From the NCBI RefSeq assembly GCF_964656455.1, contig NC_135714.1:120409631-120473630 (forward strand): DNA of 64,000 bases. The letters are read 5' to 3'. Below, one piece after another: positions 35,818 through 47,289 of the stretch. This stretch comes from Halichoerus grypus (taxonomy: Eukaryota > Chordata > Mammalia > Carnivora > Phocidae). The translations under genes were made by a program, and so were the position numbers. Under the pieces are notes generated by a model. It did not search any database and was not told the DNA's origin. It was given only the letters and a program-made list of their open reading frames with translations. Every line of letters starts with the position of its first letter. The first letter of the stretch is position 1.

Positions 35818-36050
35818 GGGGCGCCTGGGTGGCTCCGTCGTTAAGCGTCTGCCTTCGGCTCAGGTCATGATCCTGGGGTCCTGGGATCGAGCCCCACATC
35901 GGGCTCCCTGCTCAGCGGGAAGCCTGCTTCTCCCTCTCCCACTCCCCCTGCTTGTGTTCCCTCTCTCGCTGTGTCTCTCTCTGTCAAATAAATAAAATCT
36001 TTAAAAAAATAAAAGAAAAAAAAATAAAAGAAAAAAAAAAAAAAGAAAAA
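35818..36050 (+). mobile_element. CAN-SINE B of the stack (young)
   Basis: Head gggcgcctgggtggctccgt, young-type body (cgagccccacatcgggctcc; agcgggaagcctgcttctcc), then a long A/G-rich tail of about 55 bp. It lies immediately after the tail of SINE A. Confidence 0.94.
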
Positions 36051-36051
36051 A

Positions 36052-36243
36052 AGGGGTGCCCGGGTGGCTCAGTCGGTTAAGTGTCTGCCTTTGGCTTGGG
36101 TCCTGCTGCCAGGTCCTGGGATTGAGCCCTGCATCAGGCTCCCCGCTCAGCGGGGAGTCTGCTTCTCCCTCTCCCTCTGTTGTTCCCCCTGCTTGTGCTC
36201 TCTCTCTCGCTCTCTGTCAAATAAATAAATAAAATCTTTAAAA
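36052..36243 (+). mobile_element. CAN-SINE C of the stack (intermediate)
   Basis: Head aaggggtgcccgggtggctc, body ggtcctgctgccaggtcctg, tail aaataaataaataaaatctt. It is followed at 36244-36259 by agaaaaaacatcaaag, matching the outer TSD upstream of SINE A with one difference. Confidence 0.94.
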
Positions 36244-36449
36244 AGAAAAAACATCAAAGAGAAAATCTTGAACTGGAGATAATGAGGTAGAAAGAAACTG
36301 GGAGAACATTCCAGAATGTGAGATTTGTGAGCCAACAGAGATTAATGTGAAGTAAACCTATAGTTTCCCAGCTTCCAGGAAACTCCATCACATTTCAGAC
36401 CCATGTAAGACCCTCTCCTACAAACCATGATGGAGAACAATAGGACAGT

Positions 36450-37107
36450 CTCCACCAAAACATGAAATGCACATACCTTTTAATATAGTACTTTCACTTT
36501 TAGGAACTTATCTGATAGATGTGTATGTATATACATATATGAATAATATTTAGAAAGATATTCACTCAGCCCAGTTTATATACTTGATAGAAACAGAATT
36601 TAAAATCTAAAAATATAATCAAACAGGCCATCAATAGGAGACTGTGGTACATCCACACTGAAATATTTCACAGACTCTATAAGATATAAAATATATAATA
36701 GTTCCATTTGTACGGATTTTGAATAATTGTCAAGATTTATTGTCCGGTGAAAAAAGTAAAGTCTAGGGCGCCTGGGTAGCTCCGTCGTTAAGCGTCTGCC
36801 TTCGGCTCAGGTCATGATGCCGGGATCCTGGGATCGAGCCCCACATCGGGCTCCCTGCTCAGCGGGAAGCCTGCTTCTCCCTCTCCCGCTCCCCCTGCTT
36901 GTGTTCCCTCTCTCACGCTGTCTCTCTCTGTCCAATAAATAAATAAAATCTTAAAAAAAAAAAAGTGAAGTCTAGTCCTGAGTGTGCAATATGCTACCAT
37001 TTGTGGAAAAAGAAAAAGACCACGCACAGTTTGTGTGTCAATGCACAGACTGCTTGTATAAAGGTAGTCACTACTAACAGATTATGATAGAGGAGCGAGA
37101 CGGGGGA
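36450..37107 (+). mobile_element. Old LINE-1 3' region, interrupted by a SINE
   Basis: The text ggaacttatctgatagatgt, ccatcaataggagactgtgg, tacatccacactgaaatatt, then (after the SINE) gcaatatgctaccatttgtg gives the L1 ORF2-end/3' UTR landmark order. Confidence 0.7.
36767..36959 (+). mobile_element. CAN-SINE (young type)
   Basis: Head ggcgcctgggtagctccgtc, full body, A-tail. TSD aaaaagtaaagtctag (36751-36766) and aaaaagtgaagtctag (36960-36975), one difference. Confidence 0.95.
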
Positions 37108-37128
37108 CATACCATTCCCCCCACTTTT

Positions 37129-37347
37129 ATTTTTTTTATTTTTTATTTTTTTTTAAAGATTTTGTTTATTTATTTGACAGAGAGAGATACACAGCGAGAG
37201 AGAGAACACAAGCAGGGGGAGTGGGAGAGGGAGAAGCAGGCTTCCCGCAGAGCAGGGAGCCCGATGCGGGGCTCGATCCCAGGACTCCGGGATCATGACC
37301 TGAGCCGAAGGCAGACGCTTAACGACTGAGCCACCCAGGCGCCACCA
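37129..37347 (-). mobile_element. CAN-SINE (young), antisense, inner of a nested pair
   Basis: T-rich tail side from 37129, body gaagcaggcttcccgcagag, head side gccacccaggcgccacc. TSD ccccccactttt at 37117-37128 and 37348-37359. It landed in the junction created by the older SINE at 37360. Confidence 0.92.
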
Positions 37348-37359
37348 CCCCCCACTTTT

Positions 37360-37541
37360 TTAAAGATTTTATTTATTTGTCAGAGAGAAGTGGGGGAGAG
37401 AGAGAGAGCACAAACAGGGGGAGGGAGGAAGGAGGCTCCCCGCTGAGCAGGGAGCCCAATGTGGGGCTTGATCCCAGGACCCTGAGATCATGACCTGAGC
37501 TAAAGGCAGACACTTAACTGACTGAGCCACCCATGTGTCCC
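37360..37541 (-). mobile_element. CAN-SINE (older), antisense, outer of the nested pair
   Basis: Tail side taaagattttatttatttgt, body ggctccccgctgagcaggga, head side actgagccacccatgtgtcc. Its own TSD cataccattccc is at 37108-37119 and 37542-37553, now separated by the younger SINE. Confidence 0.92.
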
Positions 37542-37828
37542 CATACCATTCCCTTTTGAATTCCATATGATACTCATGTGTTATCTATTCAAAAATTACT
37601 TTAGAAGTATGATCTAGTGGCTCAGTGTTTTCAGAGACTACAGATAAATTGGTACACTATGATTTCAATTTAGGAAGCCCTGATACACAATGTTCCCTGA
37701 AGAGCCTCTAATTAAAATTGCTTCCAGGTAGATAACAGTGTAAAATAAAGTGGTCCAACACGAGGTCTAGTCCACACCCCTGTGGACCTTAGTGATTATA
37801 GACTAAATAAGATGGACATCCAGACTGC

Positions 37829-38190
37829 TATACACTGATTTGTGTCCCCCCCGCCAATACATATACTGAAGCCTTCACCCCCAACGTGACTGTGTTTAGA
37901 GACAGAGCCCCTAAGAAGATAATGAAGGTTAAATGAGCTTATAATGGTGGGACCCTAAACCTACAGGATTGGTGTCCTTCTAAGAAGAGGGACAGACAGC
38001 AGAGCTCCCTCCTTTCACCATGTGAAGACACTGCCAGGAGGCAGGGAGAGATGTCTTACCAGAAACCAACCCTAATGGCACCTTGATCTTGGACTCAGAG
38101 CCTCCAGAACCGTGAGAAAATGAATTTCTGTTGCTTAAGCCACCCTGTCTGTGGTGCTTTGCTATGGTCGCCTGAGCTGACCAAGACAGG
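37829..38190 (+). mobile_element. MLT1-type LTR, sense
   Basis: Ordered landmarks are tatacactgatttgtgtccc, aggattggtgtccttctaag, accatgtgaagacactgcca, ggcaccttgatcttggactc, tccagaaccgtgagaaaatg, aatttctgttgcttaagcca. It ends near gaccaagaca. Confidence 0.85.
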
Positions 38191-38194
38191 TGCC

Positions 38195-39182
38195 ATCATG
38201 GACTCCGGCACTGTTAAGCCTCTGCTTGCAGTCCTCCAGCCAGGAGGTGAGCTGAGCTCAAGCCCCGCCCGCAATGCCTGGTCTGCAGGGCAGCACCGCT
38301 GAGACACTGTAACATGCCACTAGGTAAAACTGAAAGAATGTGAGCGAGCAGCCCCAGGTCCTGGTTCCAGGGCTGCCCCCGGACTGTGACCTTTAACTAT
38401 CAGCCTCTGCGATGTTTGTCTCAAGAATCTCCAAGTTACTTCCAGCTTGTGGATTCCAAGATCTAAGACACACAGACGGCAAAATATGCCACTGCCAAGA
38501 GTCAAGCTCACTTCCCAAAATAGTGGTTTCATATTTGTGAGAGAAAAATAGCAGCCTGTAACCTAGGAGTTCCCAATCAGAGCAGATCTAGTTTAGATCT
38601 CGAAGCCTCCCGAAGCCGGGTGCTGCTGTCGCAGACACAGAATCTTCCTCTCGCTCTCTGCCTTGCTGGCGTTCTCGAGGTAGGGAAGGCAGGGCGTGTT
38701 CTATTCTGAGAATTGGCTACTCCGGAAATCCATCTTCCAGAAAACTTGACACTCGAAAAAAAAAAGGGCAGTGAGGAGGTATTCCATCTCACAACAGGCA
38801 AAACTCTGACAATTCCTACTGTTATCAAAGTAAGAGAGGAGGTGTTAAGCCAGCAACTAAAATACACATTGCTCGAGGATCATTCACACCAAGAGGGAAG
38901 GGACGTAGCTGACTGGCTGATCCAATACGTGGAAGAGAAAGAGCCAGGAGATGCTCGTGGTTGACACTCAACCTCATATCATAATGAAAGAGCAGTATCA
39001 GGAAGCCTAGGTGAAGCACTGATGCTTTTTTTTTTTTCAGTCTAAGGTCTGAATACTTATTATCAAGGGTATGCATGATGTAGCAACACCTAGGAACAGA
39101 TATCCTTATTGGTTTGGGCATGGAATAATGTCTTGGAAAAGTCTATTAAGTTCAAGACAAATGTAACTGCCTATATGGATTT
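38195..39182. other. No gene seen; frame at 38713-38964 unassigned
   Basis: An 83-codon plus-strand frame at 38713-38964 is acidic/lysine-rich and crosses a donor-like atcaaa/gtaagagagg, but it has no recognised family and the antisense strand is also open. It is reported as unassigned sequence and not as a gene. Confidence 0.3.
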
Positions 39183-39198
39183 AAAAATTGTGATCTTG

Positions 39199-39378
39199 AG
39201 ATGCCTGGGTGGTTCAGTCAGTTAAGCATCTGCCTTCGGCTTAGGTCATGATCCCGGGGCCCTGGGATCGAGTCCCGTGTCAGGCTCCCTGCTCAGCAGG
39301 AGCCTGCTTCTCCCTCTGCCTGCAGTTCCCCGTGCCTGTGCTCTCTCTCTGACAAACAAATAAATAAAATCTTTAAAA
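39199..39378 (+). mobile_element. CAN-SINE
   Basis: Head agatgcctgggtggttcagt, tail acaaacaaataaataaaatc. TSD aaaaattgtgatcttg (39183-39198) and aaaaattgtgaccttg (39379-39394), one difference. Confidence 0.95.
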
Positions 39379-39399
39379 AAAAATTGTGACCTTGTACTT

Positions 39400-40168
39400 G
39401 CCACACATTCAGCTCAAGACAGAGGTAATGGGACTTGCTAAAAATTTGGACCTCCACCCACAAATGAGTTGTTGCCTAAAACACTATTTCAACATGGATT
39501 TTGTTTGGGATGCTTCATAAATGTTGACCTCCTGAGAAAGGCATATCCTTATTCAAAAGTTATCTCAACTTGCTAGAATTACAAATGGTACCAAATAAGT
39601 ATAAGAACACAGAACCTTTTCAGCTGAGTTTTCCAAGTCTTCTGTCATAATGACTACCAGAATGACTCACTGAGTACTAATTTATCTGTGGCCTTTCAAA
39701 AATGGCTACACAAAAAAAGAAATAAATTAGCCTAACTTTACTTATAACTGAATAATTATTTTGGAAAAATGTGTGAGACAACCTATTAAGATAAAGGCCA
39801 TATTTATCTATCTATATATCCCCATATCTGTATTTAATCAGGTTTATCAAAAACTTTCAAGAGATTATATTCCTACCATGCCTATGGTTGTAAAATTCAA
39901 CCTATCTTTAAAAGTCTAATTGAAAACCCCTCCAAATGAACTGTGTCATTCCATCACAGCCTCTCCTTCTGAGTATCTTTCTCTGTTTTCTCTTGATACT
40001 ATTTTATTTATACTTCTCTTGTGGATCATCTTTGATCTTCCTACATTTTCCCAGTTCTTTCTCATCCTTGTAATAGTCCCTCTTCATTTGTCTCATCTAT
40101 TCCTTTCTCTCCTGTCTTTTCTCAGTGATTATTCAATAGAGATCTGTGTTTTCTATTCTCAATTGTAA
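39400..40168. other. No gene seen
   Basis: AT-rich. The hydrophobic 82-codon frame at 39920-40168 comes from a CT-rich stretch (ttctcttgtggatcatcttt) and has no family. Confidence 0.35.
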
Positions 40169-40182
40169 TGAAGATGAAAGGA

Positions 40183-40380
40183 GGGGCGCTTGGGTGGCTC
40201 AGGCAGTTAAGCATCTGCCTTCGACTTAGATCAGGGTCCTGGGATCAAGCCCCTCATCGGGCTCCTTGCTCCACAGGGAGCCTGCTTCTCCCCCTACCTG
40301 CCACTCCCCCTGCTTGTGCTCTCTCAATCTGTCTCTCTCTCTCCCTCCGTCAAATAAATAAATAAAATCTTAAAAAAAAA
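40183..40380 (+). mobile_element. CAN-SINE with internal deletion
   Basis: Head ggggcgcttgggtggctcag. The segment between gcttaggtca and cagggtcctg is shortened (cgacttagatcagggtcctg). The tail is aaataaataaataaaatctt. A perfect 12-bp TSD aagatgaaagga lies at 40171-40182 and 40381-40392. Confidence 0.94.
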
Positions 40381-40394
40381 AAGATGAAAGGAAT

Positions 40395-42950
40395 ACATTT
40401 ATATAATCTCCTAGGAAGATTAAAAATAAAACCAAATTTAATGGTTTTTCTCATTTTCATTTTATGATCTTTAAGTAATTTGTTTCTGTTTTTTTTACAG
40501 AATGTATTTTCCTACCTCTGGTGTAAAACAATGTCCAAAATAGTTGAATAGGTATTTGTATTAAATGTAAGCAAGAGAGTACATACATTTAATGGAGGCC
40601 ACAAATAGAGAGTTATAGAGATTAAAGAGTATTCTTTTCTTATTGGAAAGGACTTTCTTGGAAAATCAGGAGGTTTTAAAGGCACATAAAAATTCTACAG
40701 ATAATAAATTGAAATCTATTTGGATCTGTTAAATAACTTATATGTGCTTTTTCTCCAAAAGAATTTTAAGCAGTCTACACAAATACTTTTTCTTTAAATT
40801 TACTCACTTTATCTTTTACTTTCATACTAATGAGTAACATTTGTGAAATAATGGATTTGATGTGATTGCTACGTGTGTATATATGTATCCTACGTGTATA
40901 TATCTATCTGTAATATTGATCCACACATCACTTAAAGTCATTTCGTGGTTTGAGTTTCCATTTTAGTTTGAGGAAATATAATGTCTCAATTCTGCTTAGA
41001 GAAAGCGAATACTTTTAATGCAGATTACTACACAGCTAAAGCAGCACTATTTGAAGAGTTACAGTTTTGAGTATTAGCAAATCTTTTTACCAGGGTGTCC
41101 CTTGAACTCTGTAATTGTCAAAGTCACATGCACGACACAGTCTTCACTGCATTTGATTAAGCGCACACGAGGACAGGTTATGAGACTCCACCCAGAGTTC
41201 TAGCAACAGCCTCTCGTTCTAAGAACAGATCTATGATGTCAGCCCTCAGTCTAACTCACTCCCCCACCTCCTTCCTTTCCTCACTATCTTAAACCATGCC
41301 ACACTGAATGGTTAAGAGCTTGGGTCAAGATGATGTGGTTATATAAACACCCACTATTTCTGTCTTACGGAAATGCCTCCCCTGTGAGTTACTCAGTATG
41401 TTTCTCAGCTCAGAGAATGCATCTCTGCTCTAGGCTTGCATGGAAAAGAATACCATTGAGCCTAATCCCACTGACAAATTGCTAAACCGTTAAGCAGGAC
41501 TGCGGCGTGCACCACATGACAGCACTCTGATTTGAACGGGGTGGCTGACAGCTTATAACCCAGCCAGGTGTAGTGGGGAGGGGGGAAGAGTGGCAGCAGA
41601 AGGCAGGCTGGGCAAAGAGGCCGGGCTCCCTGCTCTGGTTCCAGCTCTGTCACCCTGAGTAACTCACCTCTTGCCAGGCCACCATTTTCTCAATGAGGAA
41701 GTCAGCTTTTTTCAAAGGCCTCTCCTAGTTCTGATTTTTAAGCTCCTCACGGATCGCTCTTTAAATTCCAAAAGGGAAAGAACATTACCTCTGGTATTCA
41801 CTACTGATATACTGTATGCCTACAGCACTGACATACTAGGTGCTTAAAAGATACTTGTTGAGAGAATGAACCAAGTGGCAAGTTTACCACCACACTCTCA
41901 AGTGGCTGTCATTCATTTAGGAGAATCAGATTCTTTCTGCCCTGGGGAAAGAGATTTTCTTGAGCAGACACAAAATTACGTATTACTTATTTGGCCAAGT
42001 ATGGGAGGTAAAAATAAACAATTAGGAAAGGACTGAACTTGGAGAAGGAGAGAAAGGGCCATGGGAATATTTTTAGAGAGTAAACACATTTTGCAAAATA
42101 GTACCACAATGGTTGCTCACTTTGAGGATTAATTTATGCCACAAAAGAGAACATGTACCATAGAGTATAATTCAAGAGACTTTGGAGCAGAATCTAGGAT
42201 GCACCCCCTGTTCCCCATATTGATTGTTATTGGACTACCACCTTTGCAAACTACCAGGACCTGTTCCCTTAAGTCTAAGGGGACTGATGGCATAGGGAGT
42301 GAGAGAAAGAAGGCAACTGCCTTGTCCTCTCTTTTCTCTCGCCTTTCCCATTGCCTTGTTCTGTTTCAGTAGCATCCGCCATACTGCAATTCCCACCGAT
42401 CCCTCAATCCCCAGCATTCACACGCACCCTGGCTCTTCTCACCGCAGCATCAGAAATCCAAGTGAAGGGGAGGAAGGCCATGGGACATCTGCTGAGCATG
42501 TGTGAAAAAGAGGGATGCTGCAAGAGTAAATTTTCTTCTATTCTACAAGAGGGGAGGCCTGAGAGGACTACAAGGGTTGGGAATAACAGGCAGCTCAAAT
42601 ACTAGAGCCTTTGGGAAGAAGGAAAATCATCCTACCAAATTCTCTGTGAGACTATGTAGCCTGCACAGCTAAGGATTTTAGCCCCACTCTTGCCCAGCAC
42701 TCTGTTTCTATTCTGTTCCCCTTCTCGGGCTTTCCTCACCCTTACTTTCTTCTCCAGCTCTGAGTGAGCCCTCGTCTTAAACCACCAGAAAACCACTAGC
42801 TGCTTCCATATTATAATATCCTGCAGATAAAGGAAGCCCACCAAGATCAGGGGAGGAAGGAGTGGAAGGAGTGGGCTTGCGTACCAGAAACTGATTAGGA
42901 TTCTGAATTCAGCATCTCAAAGACATATTATACACGCCGCAGTGGTTCTG
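40395..42950. other. No gene seen; unique intronic DNA
   Basis: L2-like trace at 41790-41880 (acatactaggtgcttaaaag). Overlapping frames on both strands at 42136-42844 have no family features. Confidence 0.4.
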
Positions 42951-42954
42951 TATG

Positions 42955-43330
42955 GTTTTCAGTTCATCCATTCGACAGCATTCAACCAATATCTACTAAA
43001 CATTTCCAACATGCCACCCTAGGCTCTGGGGCTATAATGATGGTGAACAACAAAAACAACAAATATATGTTGCCTACTTTCATGGGCTTAAAGTTTAGTG
43101 GAAAAGACATGAATGAAAAAAAGTATCTCTACCCATACAAACTGAGATAACCATCATAAAGAAATGAGATTCTCTGGAATGTTCTATAAGGAGCCTGAGG
43201 TAGAGTTAGGAGTCAGGAAGGGCTTTCTGGAGGATTGACACTAAAGCTGAGCTCTGACAAATGAGTAGGAGATTTCTCAGCAGAGGCAGGGGCGAGAGCA
43301 GAAGGAAAATGATGAGGCAAGAAATTATAA
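42955..43330 (-). mobile_element. LINE-2-like element, antisense
   Basis: The text cagcattcaaccaatatcta, ctaggctctggggctataat, tttcatgggcttaaagttta and agggctttctggaggattga follows the antisense 3' part of a common mammalian L2. Confidence 0.6.
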
Positions 43331-43789
43331 CCCCCCTGAACTTGAAAGTCTACAATTTTCTACATTATTCAGATGAGGCTAATAGAATTTTATGTCTGAA
43401 AACTTTCTAAAAGGCCATTAGATGAAATACTCTTGTAAGGTAAGAGGTTACAGACCCAGATGAGCATGGAGACAGGATTCTGATCACTGACCCCTGTGTC
43501 ATTAATTCTGTCTTATAATAACCTTTTTTTTCTATGAACTACAAAATTGTCCTTGCTAGGTTATTTTTTTTAAGGAAGCTGTCTTTGAGACATGTGGACT
43601 TCAAAAGTTATTGCCTTGTTATATAACCATTTATCTTAGTTGTCAGAAGAAATTGCTTTCTACCTGGTATTTAACAGAAGAGCTTCAAAACTCTGCTCCC
43701 TACTCTTCCGCCTTCAGGTCCGAATGAATCAATAAATCAGCGACTCCAGTAGGTGACTTCCTTTTTTTTAAAAAAATGAAAGCTCAAGT

Positions 43790-44475
43790 GAGAGGTTTTT
43801 GCCCCAACAAATAGCACAAGCAAAAACCCTGTGGCAAGAAAGAGCACAGAATGTTCAAAGAGTATTGGAGAAAAATGGGTAGTTAGGAGGTAAAATCGAC
43901 AGGGCTTGTAGGGACATGAGGGAAAGCTGATGCCAAGAATGACCCTGAGATTTCTGACCTACACACCTGGACAGATGGTGGAGCCACTCTTTGACTTGGG
44001 GGTGGTGGTTAGACATGGACAAAATCCAAATTTTGGAGGGAAGACATGTTTTTATGGACATGCTGAGTCTGAGGTGACTTTGAGCAATACAAATAGAGAT
44101 ACTGTCGATGGATCTGTGAAAAAGTTCAGAAGGAGAAGCCGTCAGACTATAGATGGTACCTGACGCATGGATGGGGACAAGGTCGAGCAGGCAGGAGGTA
44201 TAAGGAGAAAAGAGAAGGCAGACTGAAATCAAGTGTTGAGCAAAGGAAAAGGAGCTTGCAAAAGAGTCAGAAAAGAAGTACCCAAGAGACCAGAGATAAC
44301 CTGCCATGACCAGTGCTGCAATTATGCCTGGTAAGAGAAGAAGTATTTTCTCAGATATTAGAATTCTAGGATAAGTAGGCTTCTTTAAGGAGGTATGAGA
44401 GCCTAAGTGTGCGAGATACTTACACTGGAAAGGTTCCCCTGAATTGCAGGTAACATCTATGAGAAATGAGGGCAT
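43790..44475 (-). mobile_element. LINE-2-like continuation, antisense, with a 206-codon minus frame
   Basis: The text gagagttttgccc-like start, aagagcacagaatgttcaaa, agatggtggagccactcttt, ggacatgctgagtctgaggt and tatagatggtacctgac resembles the internal part of the same family. The 206-codon minus frame at 43855-44475 lies wholly within it. It has hydrophobic and serine-rich stretches but no recognised motif. I read it as a relic or chance frame in the repeat. Confidence 0.4.
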
Positions 44476-44479
44476 ACCA

Positions 44480-45735
44480 AAATGGGTGTTGACCAGCCCA
44501 CCTTACAAATTAATTTTTGGAACACAATCCATTTGCAACTTAAGTACATCATGTACTATGACAGAAGGACATATTTTAGTTACATCTTAAATATTTTGAG
44601 TGAACAGAGTATTTTTTCTAATAGCATTTTATTCCTGGAATTTTGCTGTCATTTGAATATCTGTTTTTAAGAACTAGAATGAAGAGTAAGGAAGACTGAG
44701 ACATGGCTCCATTTCTCCGCTCTTTGTGAATCTTGCTTTTGTCTTTGTCAGTTCTGTAGTTTCCTGTAAGTTAATCAGACCCTGCCTTCTGTGTGGCAGC
44801 AGGAAGACCTGACCAACACGATCTCTGGTCAAAGTGATGTCTGGCAGCAATGAGGTAAGGATGGGAGCACAGCTGAAACCAGAGACAGATGTCAAGTTCC
44901 TTTGTGTTTAATCCTCTCGATAATACATGACTGGACTGGACATGGTTGATTAGGCACTAGATGCTTGTTTGTTTTAGTTGATATTTGGATATTTGAGGTT
45001 GTGGCTCTACTAACATCCTTATCTACTTCCCAGAAACAAGGAGGTACATTGATGAAGTGTGGGCTCTGGGGGCCCAGTTTTGATGTTTATTCACACCCGA
45101 AAGTCTATATAAATAGCATGCTATTCCTAAATAGTAAGAAGTGCTTTGGAGAATTTTTTTTTTTTTTTTGCAATTGTGTTACATCCATATTTTTGAGATT
45201 TAGACTCACACTTGAGAGTTAAAACAGAGGAGAACAAAACAGGTTTAGCTAGTTCTTCCCTTAAAGCAAAATGGATACGTATATACTTGAGTTTATACTG
45301 TATTGAGAAGTGGTGTTCTAAAATATAGAAGTTTGTAAGAAAACCACAAATGTCTGAGAGATTTAATTCTTCATGAGAGAAAAGGGTTCTTTGTACTACA
45401 CTAGCTCCTAAAAAGTTTGCAACCTTTGCTTGTTCTACCTTTTATTACTTTTTGATTTTTAGTATAAAATATTAATTTCCAAAGGTTGGAAAGGAATTGA
45501 GGCATGAATCAATCCCCATGTCTTCTTTAATAGTCTATCTGCTGAACAGCCCACACACCTGAGATACAGAAGAGCTGGAAGGCAGCCCGGGCTCATCCTC
45601 GTTTCAAGATAACAGATTTACTGAAAGTTCAGCTTATCCACACAGGGGAATGCGGTGGTGGTAGTGACAGCCTTCTATAAAGACTCTGTGAAAATACTCC
45701 TCCTGGAAAATGAAAGGCCACTGGGCAGAAATTTG
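44480..45735. other. No gene seen
   Basis: T-run at 45152-45169. Nothing recognised. Confidence 0.4.
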
Positions 45736-45739
45736 GGGG

Positions 45740-45860
45740 ACCCAAGTTCATGTCTGGGTTCTGCCCTTACTAACCATGTGACTTTGGCCTAATAAGTAAA
45801 TGTCTCTGAAACTCATCTTATTCCTAACTATAGAAAGTGGACTGCATAAACAACCTTTAA
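45740..45860 (+). mobile_element. MIR SINE (fragment)
   Basis: The text ggttctgcccttactaacca, tgtgactttggcctaataag, tgtctctgaaactcatctta follows the MIR order. Confidence 0.6.
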
Positions 45861-46369
45861 AATTTCACCCAGTTCTATAATCACATTTTTCTTGTGTTTC
45901 AGTTGATTTTTGGCAATCTTAGTGCTCCCAATCATCTTGGGTACTTGAAAGGCCATCTGATTTGTTCTTTGTGTAAATTTTCTTATTTTAAAAAATAATT
46001 CTGGATATTGAATTAGAATTCCTCAACTGTTTCAACAAAATAAAGACTTAAAGGTTTTATTTGACCAAAGGCAGATTCAAACATTGATATGGTTCCCACT
46101 CCTTGGTGTGATTAATAAAATTAACAGAAGTGAACTTTGTTTATATACCTCTTTCCATCTAGGGCTTAAAAAGTATAATGTGAGATAAAACTCAGGTGGG
46201 AATGTGAAAACACCCTTTCCATTAAGGTGCCAGAGAGTTTAGCATAACTCAGTAGCTTTGGCATAAACTCAGGCCTGGCTAATTCCAAATCCCATCTTCT
46301 TCCCAATAGACCAGTTTGACCTCAGTAGAGCTAGTTAAAGACTGGAAATTCCTTGAATTTTTAAAGGGA

Positions 46370-46455
46370 ACACGGCATTCTATTACCTATGTGTACCCCC
46401 ATTTCTCAGCCCAAAGCCTTGCATATAGTAGGTGCTCAGTGATTAATTTGGGAAG
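46370..46455 (+). mobile_element. LINE-2 3' end (short)
   Basis: The text aaagccttgcatatagtagg tgctcagtgatta is the typical L2 tail motif. Confidence 0.6.
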
Positions 46456-46638
46456 ACTAGAAGGGAGATTTCCATTGCCAAGGTCCTAGACTGAGGTAAT
46501 TTAATTTGTGGACTGGTATCATGGATCAGTTACAACTCTGCTTTTATCTCATAGAGAAAATCTCATAGACCAAAATGACTACATTTTCATCTTGGCACTT
46601 AGAATGTCTGATGTTGGGCTGCAGAGCCTTCAGGATTT

Positions 46639-46660
46639 GTGTGTGTGTGTGTGTGTGTGT
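46639..46660 (+). repeat. (GT)n microsatellite
   Basis: Eleven perfect GT units followed by an ATGCGT break. Confidence 0.9.
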
Positions 46661-47071
46661 ATGCGTCTGGCTGATCCCAGAGAGATATATATATTCACCA
46701 TCTCCATTCCTACCTCCAAACAGTAGGTATCCTACAAGAAGGAGTCTCCAAGTTTTTGTAAACCTAAGTCCAGTTCAATTTGCCCAAGGGAAGCAAGTGA
46801 AGGTTGTAAGTGAAGTGAAAACCCTGAGTAATGAAGCCTATGAATAAGAACAGGGAGGTGATGCAGTTCCAGGCCTCCAACACACATTCCAGCAGTGCTC
46901 AGCAAGCATGAAGGATCTGAGATGTACTCAAAGATCCTTACCCACTAGGTAGGCACTTCTATTATAAGATGAATATACTTTCTCTGTAACCATCTGCCTT
47001 GGAGTTTCAGATCCTTGAATTAGCACATAATTAAAGAAGGAAATTTCAATATATATCTGAAAATTCCATTA

Positions 47072-47267
47072 TCAGGGGCACCTGGATGGCTCAGTTGGTT
47101 AAGCATTGGACTCTTGATTTTGGCTAAGGTCGTGATCTTGGGATCAAGCCCTGCCTCTGGGATTCTCTCTCTCTCTCCCTCTGCCCCACCCCCTACCCCA
47201 TGCAAGAGTGCAGGCACTCTCTCTAAAAAAAAAGAAAAAAAAAAAAAAAAGAAAAAGAAAAGAGAAA
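47072..47267 (+). mobile_element. CAN-SINE (older, shortened)
   Basis: Head caggggcacctggatggctc, older signature gactcttgattttggctaag, long A/G-rich tail. TSD aaaattccatta (47060-47071) and aaaattctatta (47268-47279), one difference. Confidence 0.92.
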
Positions 47268-47289
47268 AAAATTCTATTAGCATCATACA

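Noticed and set aside
36147..37566. Several 60-81 codon frames containing EREREHKQGEW-like text
   Set aside because: These are translations of antisense or sense CAN-SINE bodies, which recur at many sites.
38713..38964. Acidic 83-codon frame crossing a gtaagag donor-like site
   Set aside because: No acceptor with a pyrimidine tract, no known family, and the opposite strand is equally open.
43855..44475. 206-codon minus-strand open frame, longest in the window
   Set aside because: It lies within text that looks like an antisense LINE-2 element, has no start context, domain or splice signal, and the composition is uneven. Treated as a repeat relic.
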